Translations under genes and position numbers: made by a program | Assembly (NCBI GenBank): GCA_022818135.1 | Contig: JAFMSR010000019.1 | Location: forward strand, 29,923,076 to 29,987,075 | From: Saxidomus purpurata | Lineage: Eukaryota; Mollusca; Bivalvia; Venerida; Veneridae | Direction: 5' to 3' | Length of the DNA stretch: 64,000 nucleotides | Part shown: positions 1-19,065 of the stretch, piece after piece | Numbering within the stretch: position 1 is the first letter of the stretch | Layout of the letters: every line of letters starts with the position of its first letter | Notes under the pieces: generated by a model | What the model was told of the DNA's origin: nothing | What the model saw: only the letters and a program-made list of their open reading frames with translations | Databases searched by the model: none

Positions 1-49
1 ATATCCGGAATTTCGCTATATCCGGAGTCGTTGTATTCGGAGTGTACTA
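1..49. mobile_element. Right end of a pogo/Tigger-like MITE, cut by the window edge
   Basis: The sequence carries the same right-hand half (ccggagtcgtt...gtacta, then TA) as the fuller copies at 872-1052, 6282-6465 and 8237-8423. The left half lies outside the window. It sits in the last intron of the upstream cathepsin L gene. Confidence 0.7.
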
Positions 50-221
50 TAAATGCTTTTAAATGTCTGTCTTAACTTGGACACTGTGTTGTGTTTACGT
101 TTTGTCTTTAGGTACGCTGACATTTTAATAAAAAAAAATGTGTTTTTCACATAAGATTGGTTTCCAACTGGTATGATAATTTAGGGCATTTAAAACTTTA
201 AATAATTACTTGAATACATAA

Positions 222-374
<153 letters not shown>

Positions 375-604
375 TTTGATTGGACGACAACAGATCTGCG
401 GATTGCTTTTGTGTTTTTACATTTTGTAATTAAACTGATCTGAGCTTTAGTATCGTTGTTTTGATTGGACAATATTATAAGACAGTGTTAAGTTAGCAGG
501 TTGGCTCACAGTGATAACTGAATGATCTCTTGATACGTTAATCAGGTGGTATTTTGTTTAGTGTTGTTGCTTACATTTGTTTGATAAAGTGTAACTAAAA
601 TTAA

Positions 605-610
605 AATAAA
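605..610 (+). promoter_or_regulatory. Candidate polyadenylation signal of the upstream cathepsin L gene
   Basis: AATAAA lies 231 bases after the stop codon at 372-374, in an AT-rich stretch. It is the first canonical hexamer seen downstream; transcript data would be needed to confirm it. Confidence 0.5.
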
Positions 611-871
611 ATGATATTATGATTTGTAATCATGCTCATGTTATTTGTTCACCGCGTTTATCGAATTCCTTTTCTTAGTTTCGCTAGTGTAGGTGACTGT
701 ATGTTTGAATCAACATTAATCATAGTATACGAGTCCTGCAAGTCCGTTATGTTAAAGACCCTGGATCACTTTCAATTTGCTTGTATAGAATGGTGAATTT
801 TCATATAGAATGACCATAAAACTTTGTTATACAATCTTTAAAGCAATATTGACAGGTACACGTGTCGTATA

Positions 872-1052
872 CACTAAACTCCGTATATAACGAACCTCTT
901 GCGACCATTTAAATTTGTTCCTTATATCCGGAGTTTATTATATCCATATATCATTTTTATATAATATAAAGAAAAAATCTCGGGCAGAATAAAATTGTTC
1001 CTTATATCCGGAATTGCGCTATATCCGGAGTCGTTATATCCGGAGTTTACTG
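872..1052. mobile_element. 181-bp MITE with pogo/Tigger-like termini
   Basis: Terminal inverted repeats (left cactaaactccg...ataacgaac, right cgttatatccggagtttactg) are flanked by TA on both sides (870-871 and 1053-1054). The interior is AT-rich with two further copies of the ccttatatccgga motif and no reading frame. TA duplication and CAG...CTG termini are typical of pogo/Tigger-type Tc1-mariner relatives; the family assignment is an inference. Confidence 0.8.
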
Positions 1053-1062
1053 TACACTGTTT

Positions 1063-3080
1063 GTTGGAGTTTTAACACCTGTTCCGTCCGTATTTTCAGT
1101 CATTATAACAGGCTGACAGATAACCTCACAATCGTGGAAGAACGGTACTAGACTCCTATCCTCCGCAAGAAACTGCCAACTTTCTCTCATAAAGGGACAT
1201 GGTGGGTAGAAGGGATCGAACCCATGGTCCTCGACCTATGAGAGGTTACAGTTGCCGCTCAATAACGGAGGCAGGTTTTTTTCTATACATAGCGTTTCTT
1301 TGCGAAAAAGCTCTGCTAGAAAGCATCTATTATTCCATGCAATAAATCTATCACTAAAATTTATACAAAAGTTAAAAGTAATTCTACTTTCAATTTGATG
1401 CCGTGTGATTATGAGTCTTTACAATACGTCCATCAAACGACACGGAAGAAAATTAAGGAAACCTTTGTACTAGTGAACGACAAAATAGCATGCATTTATT
1501 TATTTTCATATTCACAAGGAAGTAAAATGTGTAAACTAAAGGGAATTTTTATCTTCGAATAAACACCTACTTTGTATACTACTATTGGTTGACAAAACAT
1601 TATCTATTTGTGAACCAGCTGTGCACGTTGACATGCAATGGATTGTTTAGCAAATCAAAACTGTTACAGTGACTGATTACCTGTAGATATTTTGCCAGCA
1701 AAAAACGGATAAAACCTTGGGCGGTACCGTCTTATGGAAGAGGGCAAATTGTCAGCCCTAAAGGGGTTGCCCTTTGTTTAGCGATGGCTGAACAAGGGCT
1801 GTCACTATGAAGTGACAGCAGCTTTGACTGAACATAACAACGATTATTTCCCTTTGTTCTTGAATGCAATTGGTATCTTCTACACAATATTCAAACTAGA
1901 ACAAGGGCGGCAACTCCAAAAAACAATAAAGCTAGACGAGACGGGGCCTGACCATGCACAAGACATAGTATACGTTTATCGGTATGGTCTCGTTTTCTCT
2001 TCCTATTTGACCATGATTTCTTTCCTAACTATTGCTAATTTCTTTCGGTCTGCTTCTTTATTGTTCTTCTAGCAAAATGAATTTATTCATTATTTTACAT
2101 ACATTTACCCTATTTGTAATATTTTGAGAAAATATTTTGCTAGTTATAGGGTATGCACCTTTAACTGTATAGTGGGGTATGTTAGAGACAATACGATGTA
2201 AATGGTATGCAATAATTACATAAACACCTTAGGTTTAGGATATTGCGTCTTGAATGACTAGGCGTATCACGTGACCTTGTAATGCTATCACGTGAACTGG
2301 TAAGACATATTGCTGTCACGTGGACTTCCTTTATTGCCTTTATTGGGACAAGGACGACTTTAGATATATTAAATACTTTCCTCTTCTCGCGCACTAGTTC
2401 ACTTTGGTCTGTAGCTGAAAGGACAACAAATAAGGTAAAACTATTTTCTGTCTTATTTAAAGGATAGATTTGACTGAAATTTAAATACATATATAGCATA
2501 GCGTTTTAATAAAATGTCTTCTGAGATAAAATACTCGTTACCGTAGAAAATGTAAATACTCAAATGAGTTAACATTTCGTCTGCATGTCTCAGTTTCGCT
2601 TATCTCCGAAAAAGAAACAAAGTTCTTACATAAGCTGAGAACTGTAATTTCGTTTTGTTCGATTTGTTTCCAAGATCAAACAATAAAAGTTAGTGAACTA
2701 TTTAAAAAAAAAAAATACTGTGTTCAATGCAAATGTCATTTTGCATTTAATCTTTGACAAAGTGTGAACAAATTTAGATACACACAAGACTGGTGCATAT
2801 AAAATGTATATTTTGAATGCTCAGCTTCAATGAAAATTGTTAAAACTATTTAGTAAGTATTGCATAAAATACAGTAATATGCTATGCATAAAATATAAAA
2901 ACACATATCTTTAATCATGTCATCTAATTTTCTTCTCTCAAATGACACAAAATGTATAGATCGAGTCAAATATTTAAATATTTTAGTGAATAGCTGATAA
3001 ATATAAATATACTTGCAAAATAAATTGATAAATGCATTTAGTGATAACAAACTTGTACAAATGAATAGTATTCTACGTTT
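1063..3080. other. Intergenic stretch between the two cathepsin L genes
   Basis: No convincing coding exon was found. Positions 1199-1272 read on the minus strand as a degenerate tRNA-like sequence with a good B box (gggttcgatccc). At 1793-1819 there is a short hairpin (gctgtcac/gtgacagc) preceded by gaacaaggg, resembling the 5' end of the satellite-bearing element at 55508. The acceptor-like tttcag immediately before the ATG at 3084 implies that a 5' untranslated exon of the next gene lies somewhere here; I cannot place it. Confidence 0.4.
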
Positions 3081-3083
3081 CAG

Positions 3084-11036
<7,953 letters not shown>

Positions 11037-11211
11037 CTGTGTTATGCGAATGATCTGGAGACATTCCGAAACTTGAAGTCTTAAGAGATTAAAGATAGGA
11101 CTGATCTGCGCTTGTTCAACACTGGACTTTTAAAAATCAATATTAACATTTGAGATCAAATTGATCAAAGTATTGTATTATTGTCCTCGTGTGTTGAAGA
11201 AAAGTGAAACG

Positions 11212-11217
11212 AATAAA
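11212..11217 (+). promoter_or_regulatory. Candidate polyadenylation signal of the complete cathepsin L gene
   Basis: AATAAA lies 176 bases after the stop at 11034-11036, at a distance similar to that in the upstream paralogue. Confidence 0.55.
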
Positions 11218-11465
11218 AAATCTTTCAGATTTATGGAGGGTTAGCTTTTTTGTCTTTGCATTTCTGACATATATACACATATATATATTCCCATTTCAGC
11301 TTACATGTATTTATTTTGTATTTCCAATTGTGCAAACTGTAAGAAAATGTCTCTACGTACAATGTTGTGTATTTTGTGGCGACACACAATGGGTTGTATC
11401 ATGTCCTAAAGTTTGATCCGAGACACAATGTTATGCACAATTATGCACAGGCAAAATTTTAAAGT

Positions 11466-11600
11466 GTTATTTGTATTTTTGATGTGGTATATGGGGATAT
11501 ATTACCCGTCTAGACTTGTATTACCCGAGCCGTTAGGCGAGGGTTATTTTATATTGAGGCGGGTAATATATCCCCATATACCACGTCAAAAACAAATAAC
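11466..11600. repeat. Long inverted repeat (hairpin), arms about 43 bases
   Basis: The left arm (11466-11508, gttatttg...atattacccg) pairs with the right arm (about 11557-11600, cgggtaatat...caaataac) with few mismatches. The loop of about 48 bases contains a smaller stem (acccgagccgttaggcgagggt). An open frame crossing it is a by-product of the palindrome. Likely a small hairpin transposon; no target duplication was identified. Confidence 0.8.
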
Positions 11601-11905
11601 AATTTTATTACCCCTCCCTTTCTTAAATATTAAAGAATTTGGTTCATTTTGTATTAATTTAACGGCTAAACGCAAGAAGACGTCAAATACTCGTATGATA
11701 CCCCAATTCGGACCGTCAAAAATCAGCACATACAAATACATTGACATACTTAAAGCGAATACGTGCAGCGTGGGGTACAATGACGGCGTTCTAACAAGTG
11801 TATATTGCTGGCTTGCCCGTTTATATTACATGTAATTTCTATTTACGGATCATTGACCAATCAAACGGATGAGTTTGTGGAAGGGTAAAACATGGTTATG
11901 GTTAA

Positions 11906-12135
11906 AGCTACTCGCCCTCGGTTGTCGTTAAAAAAAAGATATTTTTCAAAAATGACATACTAATACTTAGGGCTAGAAGCAACATTAAAATCAAGTAGAA
12001 GCAAGTAAAAAATCTAGGTAGGGATTTGCAAAAATCGATTTAAAATGCTGGTTTTACGGTACCGCTGCACTATATTAAATTGGATTTTCAAAAACATTTG
12101 CAACGCTTTATTATTTTTCTTAGAAGTTTGTGTTA
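11906..12135. mobile_element. TTAA-family 1 MITE, right end lost
   Basis: TTAA at 11902-11905 is followed by agctactcgccctcgg, and the interior shares aacatttgcaacgctttatta and the ttcaaaaatgacatactaa block with the 4936-5337 element. The right inverted repeat is not found. Confidence 0.5.
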
Positions 12136-12360
12136 GATAATATGGCGTATGTCACTCCTTTTCTTTTTTCAGTCTACCAGGTACTTCAGTGGTAAAATAT
12201 GAAAGTTAAGATCCGGGGAAAATAAGATCATATTTTGTTAGCTTGGTTCTTAGATAAATGTAAAAAGACAAAACAAAGCCGGAAAAAGCATAATCCCGAC
12301 ATCGAGCTCCTACGCTTTAAATAAGTTAAAAAGCAAAATAATACAATACTCATTTAAGCT

Positions 12361-12710
12361 TTAAAGGGAGACTCCCTATTACTGGTGTCAAACTAAATAT
12401 GTATTAACTTCAAAAACATAAATAATAGAATATATGCAAGTATCATTTCTTTGCCTAAAAGTTAAAAGAGGCAACCCCTACATCTAGCAGATTATATTAT
12501 CGGAACATAGATAATGTGTTCAATGAACGTAAAGTGAAACAAAAAATACAATTTCAAAGAAGAACCTATATGACTAAAAAATGCCTCATTTTACCGGTAG
12601 AGGTTTTCTGTAATCAATCGCACCCAGAAGGGTGGATGCGATTGCAGAATGCCTTTAATGATAATATGGTGATAATTTGTGCTAAAATGGGGCATTTTTA
12701 TATATATTAT
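12361..12710. repeat. Dispersed repeat related to 25480-25560, 32270-32480 and 33390-33475
   Basis: Shared blocks are aggggcactccctacatcta, gcagattatattctc and catagataatgtgtt(c/a)aatgaa. One end is the ccctttaa/ttaaaggg motif. Boundaries are approximate and there is no coding potential. Confidence 0.45.
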
Positions 12711-13641
12711 TATCTAGTTCTAAAAAATGTAGATATTTACTGATATTACGACGTCCGATATCACAGGACAGTTGCGGGTATTCATTTTCTTGTTAAGATC
12801 ATTACATAGCCATTTATAGTAATTTTCAAGAAAAATTCTGGAAAAATGTGATTTTCATTATTCATCAATTTTCTATTTTCACAGTAATTTCTTATAAATG
12901 AGCTGAAGCATTATAAACCCGCTAAAAAACTGTACACATGACTATCTAGGAAGATTCTAGGTCAAATGATTATTTTAATACTCAACATTTCGTATGAAAT
13001 ATAGCATTAATAGTTATAAATGTAACCAGTTGATGACGTCATAAATACGGCGTAATGTTTTAAATATTGTGAAAATGGTTAATTGAAGATAGCTGAATAA
13101 ATAAGAACCGGGGTTACTGTCTTGTGGTGACAGTTCATTTCGAACTCTGATGAAAATTGACCGGAAGTCACGACAAGCTTTGGCGTCCCTGTCTGATATC
13201 ATCCTCGTTCTATATCAACTGTTATCAAAGGACAGTACTTGTCCTTATGTTCTCTAAAATTAATACAAATCCGTTTTACTGCTGTGGGTATAAAAGCCTA
13301 ATTGATTAATTTAAAGCTACAGTGTACCATCCACTAATGGTCACCTCCCATCAGCAGCTACCTTCTTACAACAGGCAGTATGAATCCCCCGTTGGTGTTT
13401 CTATATGTTTTACTGCCCGCCAACAGTCACGTCCAAACTCGGGTAAACGGCCACCAACTTTCATCTTGAAATTGACCTAGTAAACGATCAAGAAACACAC
13501 TAACTGCCCGTTAAAGTTTTGACTGAAAAAGCTTTCCATAAACCAAATTTCTGAAAATCCCCAATGTCTGTATGTGTTACAAATATCTTGGTCTGACTTT
13601 AACCGAAAGATTTAATGCAACAATTCAGACATACTCTGACC

Positions 13642-13780
13642 TTTTAACGCAAAATAAAGGCGATATAACCCGAAACAAAAGGAATTAAAACGCTAAACAA
13701 AGGCGTATTAACGCTATTAAAAGGCGTTATAACGCGAAAGAAAGGCGTTATAACGCGGAACAAAAGGCGTTATAACGCTT
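13642..13780 (+). repeat. Minisatellite of about 21-24-bp units
   Basis: About six degenerate units of ggcgttataacgcgaaacaaa. Several contain the 12-base palindrome gcgttataacgc. Confidence 0.75.
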
Positions 13781-14204
13781 CTCTTTCTACAGCTCCTATA
13801 CATTGAAAGACCAGCTATCTGGGGAAAGTTCTTAACACTAAATGACAATAAGTTATGCTCAATCATTTCTTTTATTAGTTGATACAAACAAAAATTTATC
13901 TTACAAAATTGTTGTAAAATCATTATACAACTGGACCAGTCAAAACAGATTTTGATACTTTTCAACTATTTTCAATAGGAATAAAACATTTATGCTATTT
14001 AGCTAGGCCTATAACTTTCACAATTGTTTTTAATGATACTAAACCGTTGATGATTGTATTAAATTAATTTGCGATGGTCAAATTGAAGGGTATTATCACA
14101 ATTTGACAGGGTACGACAATTCTCTATCTTCACAGATCCCTGTGAGAACTGTGGAAACATTTTTCATTTATAAATAACTGACACCTCGTGCTCAAAACAC
14201 ATAC

Positions 14205-14432
14205 ACTCAGTTCCAAAAGAAAGTGTGCACGTCTTAATTTTAAATATTTTAACACCCCGTCCTTTCTCATTTAAAAACAACCACTTAAAACGTGCGCAAC
14301 TCAAAACCTAAAATGCTCGCCATATTGTACGTAAACAGATTTCAATTTTGGTACCAAATATATAGGCTTTCAGAAAAGTAGTCGATGAAAAATCACAGAA
14401 AACAAAGTGCACACTTTCTTTTGGAACTGAGT
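14205..14432. mobile_element. 228-bp TIR element with 6-bp target duplication
   Basis: Perfect 26-base terminal inverted repeats (actcagttccaaaagaaagt... and its complement ending ...ttttggaactgagt) are flanked by ACATAC at 14199-14204 and 14433-14438. The interior of about 176 bases is AT-rich and non-coding. The superfamily is not determined. Confidence 0.8.
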
Positions 14433-14669
14433 ACATACTAGTATTAAAATTTGTAATAATGGTAAAATCGACCAAAAACATAATTATATTACAAAGATTT
14501 CCCTGCTCTGTGAAAATTTTACATAACCCGTCGCTTTGCTTTTGTTGTCATTACTTTTTTACAACTGGTCTTTTGACGTAAGTGTCATCGTTTTCGAAAT
14601 AACATATTTATATGCCGAGTGTATATAAAATTTTGTTGATGAGAAATAAATACGAAACAGATTGAAAAT

Positions 14670-15697
14670 ATACAGAAGAGCATTAAGATTTAGATCTATA
14701 AACAAAGACTACAATCAGACTATGAAGGATTACTTCAAAAATCCAAATTCCCAACTTTAAAAATTTGCTGCACAAGTTAAAAATTATAATTTTCAGTTTG
14801 TTTCATTTCTGTATATTTTCAGTTTCGTTTTGTTTTGTTTCAGTTAGTATTGCTTAATATTCTATAGTTTCCTTTGCTATGTCCTTTCCAATTTAATTGT
14901 TGAAACTGGATAGATCTGACTGTTCTTTTATTTACTTATTATTTGCGTATTTATTGCAGCTATTGTTGCTAGTTTTTCAATGTACTGTGAGGAAGTCAGT
15001 TCTTTCCAAACCTGGTTTGGGGTGATAAATGTTCTTAATCTCCTTTTATCGGGCACACTTTTGTGTTCATATTGCTTTCAGTTTCTTATTCTAAATTTTA
15101 AGGCAGTTTTAGACCTAGGTCAAGATCAGCAAGTTTCTCGCAGATTTTAACTTCATTTTTACCTCTAATATATAATAATCATAATTATCAAAGTTCATTT
15201 CTACTATGTTAGAGAAAATTGATTTATTTTATTAAAATTGAACATTTAATAGCCATTAAAATTGTTGTTTTTTATTTTATTTTTACAGTAACCCATTATT
15301 TAATACCATATTTAATTTAGATTTTTATCTGTATTAGACTTAATTGTTGCCTTTGAAAGTAGGCTAAGAAACGATTGTATTTAATTTTAAACAGCTTATC
15401 ATAATTTTTATTTATAATGTCATTTCTTAGTCACCTTTTATTAACTTATATATTTACTTCATATATTTATGCTACATGTACTATGTGATATATGTTCAGT
15501 CTTTTAAAGTACATACTTATTTCATGCTCAATTATTGTGATATAATAGTAAATGTTTGATCTCTTAACAGGTTTCTATACATGTAATATTGCTGTATGTT
15601 ATATCTGTAATTGTTAAATAGTCGGTCAATAGCTATATGCATAGCTAATATTTATTGTACTGATATACCGACATGAAATAAAATTTGATTTGATTTG
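14670..15697 (+). mobile_element. 3' end of a dead non-LTR retrotransposon (CR1/Jockey-like LINE)
   Basis: At about 14677-14765 the plus strand encodes the tail of a reverse-transcriptase ORF (RALRFRSINKDYN, then a frame change to SDYEGLLQKSKFPTL). This resembles the conserved C-terminus of CR1/Jockey-type ORF2. A 3' region of about 900 bases follows, ending in gaaataaaatttgatttgatttga, a polyadenylation-like hexamer followed by a short tandem tail as is usual for such LINEs. The frameshift and 5' truncation make it inactive. The superfamily assignment is an inference. Confidence 0.6.
15651..15656 (-). promoter_or_regulatory. Candidate polyadenylation signal of the Mab-21-like gene
   Basis: AATAAA on the minus strand (tttatt on plus) lies about 160 bases beyond the stop at 15818. 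It falls inside the LINE 3' region, so the gene may borrow or overlap LINE sequence for its 3' end. Confidence 0.4.
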
Positions 15698-15817
15698 AAT
15701 ATGTACGAAAACAACACAACCGTTTGATTTTTCAAATACATGTACCTCAATGAGACACATTTGAAGCTAATTTGTCATAATCTACGAGTCATTATTGTTC
15801 AGTCTTTTTACTGGTTA

Positions 15818-17910
15818 TCATGATATTAACCCACTCAATCTCGACAGCCTTAAATCTATGATTTCTTCATCCGTTTTCCCCATCTTCACCAGTGCATCTA
15901 CATCAAATTGTATCATATCATGAACACGTGATTCAATATCAAGGTACTGCTCATTACGTGAGAGCAGGTGTAATTGATCCTTAGGAGCTATTCCTTGCCA
16001 TCCTGTCCCTAATCTTATTGCTAGCATCATCGCCACTAGCCTTTCTATCTTATCCCTCTTTTCACTAAAATCACTGAACGTGTTCGGGATTTTGTACATC
16101 ACTAACATCGCGTCACGTAACTGATCACATCTCAGAATCATTCTGCCTCCGTCATGTAGAAGGTCGCTTAATAGGCCGACGAGTTGTTTTCTCTGCTGAT
16201 CATCCAGTCTTCCTGCTAGCAAATTCCTCTCTGGTATCATGTAACTTGGCAAATTATTATCACTGACACATGTCCGTAGATATGTAATGCACTCCAGTAA
16301 TCTGTCCATTAACATATCCACTGTAAACCTGTCTACACCATTAGTTTCACAAATCCACAGAACAACATTTTTCATCATGTAAGACGTCATATGCTCGTAA
16401 ACTGGGTTAAGGACTGATTTAGATATTTTCTTAAGTAAAACGTACACTTTTATCTGCGTTTGAGTGAAATTTCGTATCAAGTGTAATTCTGCAAGAGAAT
16501 AACAGATTCTCTGTCCATGTCCTGAGATCCCTTTGATCCCACAGGTACAACGTGTCCATCAAGAAGCGATATTTCATGTACGGTGTCTGGAGAAGGCCAT
16601 CCATGATACCGAAGCCGAGCTACCCATCTTTCTACAATATCTGGGCAGAAACATTTGAAACAAATAACGTTATCTAATTTAAGGTACTTGGAAGACGTTG
16701 GTGTAGATGGTCCACTAACTGGATCAATTTGGCATCCTGGATGAAAATATTTTATGTTGTTTTTCCGAACTTCATCAGTAAAAGATTGACTTGACAGAAA
16801 ATGGGAACCGGTCTCCGACTCGAGCAAACATTCATCGTAACCAGAACTATCAGTTCCTAGCTTTTTCAATCGAGTATACCCTGGCGAAGTGCCATGTCTC
16901 TCCATCAGAAACAATTGTATGTTCTCCTGATGAATGAAATAGTGGGGATTGTCAGTACAGATAACGTCTTCCGTAATAAACATGGTGTCAGTGTCACCCT
17001 CGTAATACAACGATGTTCCTTCACCTTTACCACCCGTGATGACACGCGTAAGAAGATCCTGGTGCCGATTTAGAGCGGCATTACATTCTTCATACATTTG
17101 CTGTCTATATTTGATCATTTTATAACTATAACCAAGACGGTCCAGCAGCTCAGAAACGTGACGGGACCATTTCCTGCGAGGGACCATAATTAAATGATCT
17201 GTTACATCATCCTGATAAACAGGGCTTGAGAGGAAAACATCCACATCTATCAACAAAAAGGAATAAAAAACAAAACTTGAAGTATGAACATTTTGCAACA
17301 ATGATTACAAATAACTGAAGCTAATAATCATAAAGTTGAACAATGTTGAATATCAATCTTCTTGTGAACAAATAAATGGAATGATAGTATAACTGCCAAC
17401 CGTGGAATGCATATATAAGTTTATCAAGAAATAAATCAAAGGTTGTTTCTTTAGTTATTCAAGGGGTGTTCATGCTTTTGAAAGCTTTTATATCTAATCA
17501 TAGGTCAATATATTTCAGCACATATATATTTTTCATTCAATCGCACGTTGATGCATTTTAGTAGAAATAATAGAATTTTCGAAAGTATTCGGGTTGTGTT
17601 TGTTATCTGAGACATTCTGGTATGTCTACATGGCATCACGCATTTTGTCTAGTAACTTGCGAAATTGATCAAGAAGTTTTCTTTATTCATCCAGTCATTG
17701 AAAGTAAAACACACCTATAAATTTGTTAGAATCGAAAGTAGATCAAGTTTCGCTAATACTTCATTCATCTTCTAGAGAGCCTGGATGACATTATGTAAAC
17801 CAATATTTTAACAAATGCTTTTAAAAATAGCTTGTTATGTTTGACTCACCTATAGCTGGACCAGAAGCCCTTTCTGGGGACGAGCACATACTCACAACTT
17901 TCTGATACAT
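15818..17910 (-). pseudogene. Mab-21/cGAS-like protein gene with a frameshift, two coding exons
   Basis: Exon 1 (17910-17850) encodes MYQKVVSMCSSPERASGPAI plus one base. Exon 2 (17246-15818) continues in frame as DVDVFLSSPVYQDD.... Residues about 92-110 (GGKGEGTSLYYEGDTDTMF) resemble the nucleotidyltransferase signature, with D105 and D107 as candidate metal ligands. The second half has the Mab-21 features FTQTQIKVYVLLKKI, TSYMMKNVVLW and YMIPERNLLAG. The frame breaks at about 16504-16510, after VPVGSKGSQDMDRE; the following conserved stretch (ICYSLAELHLIRNFTQ) lies in another frame. Exon 2 is 1429 bases, one short of the length needed to stay in frame. If read as is, the product stops at 276 aa instead of about 498. 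Family members range from developmental proteins to innate immune cGAS-like receptors. An assembly error or a polymorphic allele is possible. Confidence 0.82.
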
Positions 17911-19065
17911 GGTGATTTACAGTGACCTATTTTGTGCATTGATAAAATGTTAACGGTCATGCGGATCTACCCATATCTAATCTTCGAAATGAAATAATGT
18001 TTACCTTAAACGTTTAATCACCGATTGCAGAAACATCCGTCATCCTATGTATACGAAATACTTTTTAAATATTCATTTAGGATTTTTCAATATCGTTAAT
18101 CATCGCGTCCGTTTGCATTGACATTAAGCTGTCATTTAAAAACTTTAATTAACAGTCAAATTTTTTTCTAGTGAAAATTAAGTTAAGTATTTAGTATCGA
18201 GAAAATGAATTTCATACCTCTATTTTATAATATTTGTATGTTCTCATACAGCCCTCATACAGCCATGAAGTTACTAATTCGTGTAGTTGTGAGTGTACAT
18301 TTGTGTGTAGCATACATATATATAGTTGGCACATATATTTGTACCAGGATACCAGTATTACATTTAAAATCTACTGTTATATGTGTGCCAGTAGTTTTGA
18401 TGTCAATAACCAATTCGTTATGAAAACACTGTACTGGCATTATCTCCTTTTAAAATAATCCATTTGATATTGTGTTTTATCGTCGTTTCCATTCGTAATA
18501 AAAGTCAGATTTTATCCAGAATGACACTTTTTGGTTGAAATCTCCAGTCTTTATCCTTTACAGAGGAGATGGGACGAAATAAGAAAAATTAGCACATCAG
18601 AATAGATATTGGACCTGCGGGTGCGCCAGTATGTTTCCTGAGTGTGAATATATTGAAATAAACATTATTGAAAAAAACATCTTATTAACTAAAGAAATAC
18701 TTTCTTTTCACAGGTATTTCCATGGTTGCTGCTTTCAACTATGCTATAACAGTTTTGGAACGTACTTAAAAAATAGTATTGGAATATTTGAATCTCAGTT
18801 AATATGTGCTGCTTGTTGCCATTGAATTATCCCAGGAAGAAGTACATAATAACCTTACAAATATGGCAATACAAGAACAAGGAAATAACGTAACACATAA
18901 AGAAAAACATGGACATTGTCCCGTGCAAATTTAAACAGTGTAGTAATTTTATTTTAAACATCTACTATTTTCTTTGATAAAACCGCCTAATTCACCTTTT
19001 GTACAAAATTAACAGGTCTGTGAGCTCATCTATTAATAAGCACCAAATGCTAATAAGGAGTAACT
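17911..19065. other. Non-coding stretch upstream of the Mab-21-like gene
   Basis: AT-rich sequence with only short chance open frames. It presumably contains the promoter and any 5' leader of the minus-strand gene, but no recognisable promoter motif was identified. Confidence 0.4.

Noticed and set aside
1812..2072. 86-codon open frame near the second cathepsin gene
   Set aside because: It begins inside a transposon-like hairpin end, has no family match and no supporting splice sites.
11413..11835. Open frame of 140 codons on plus
   Set aside because: It spans the long hairpin at 11466-11600, has no family resemblance and no splice context, and its openness follows from the repeat.
16477..16512. 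A short intron explaining the Mab-21 frame change
   Set aside because: ctcttgcag looks like an acceptor, but no donor upstream would remove an intron without losing the conserved VPVGSKGSQDMDRE and SLAEL stretches; a small deletion fits better.
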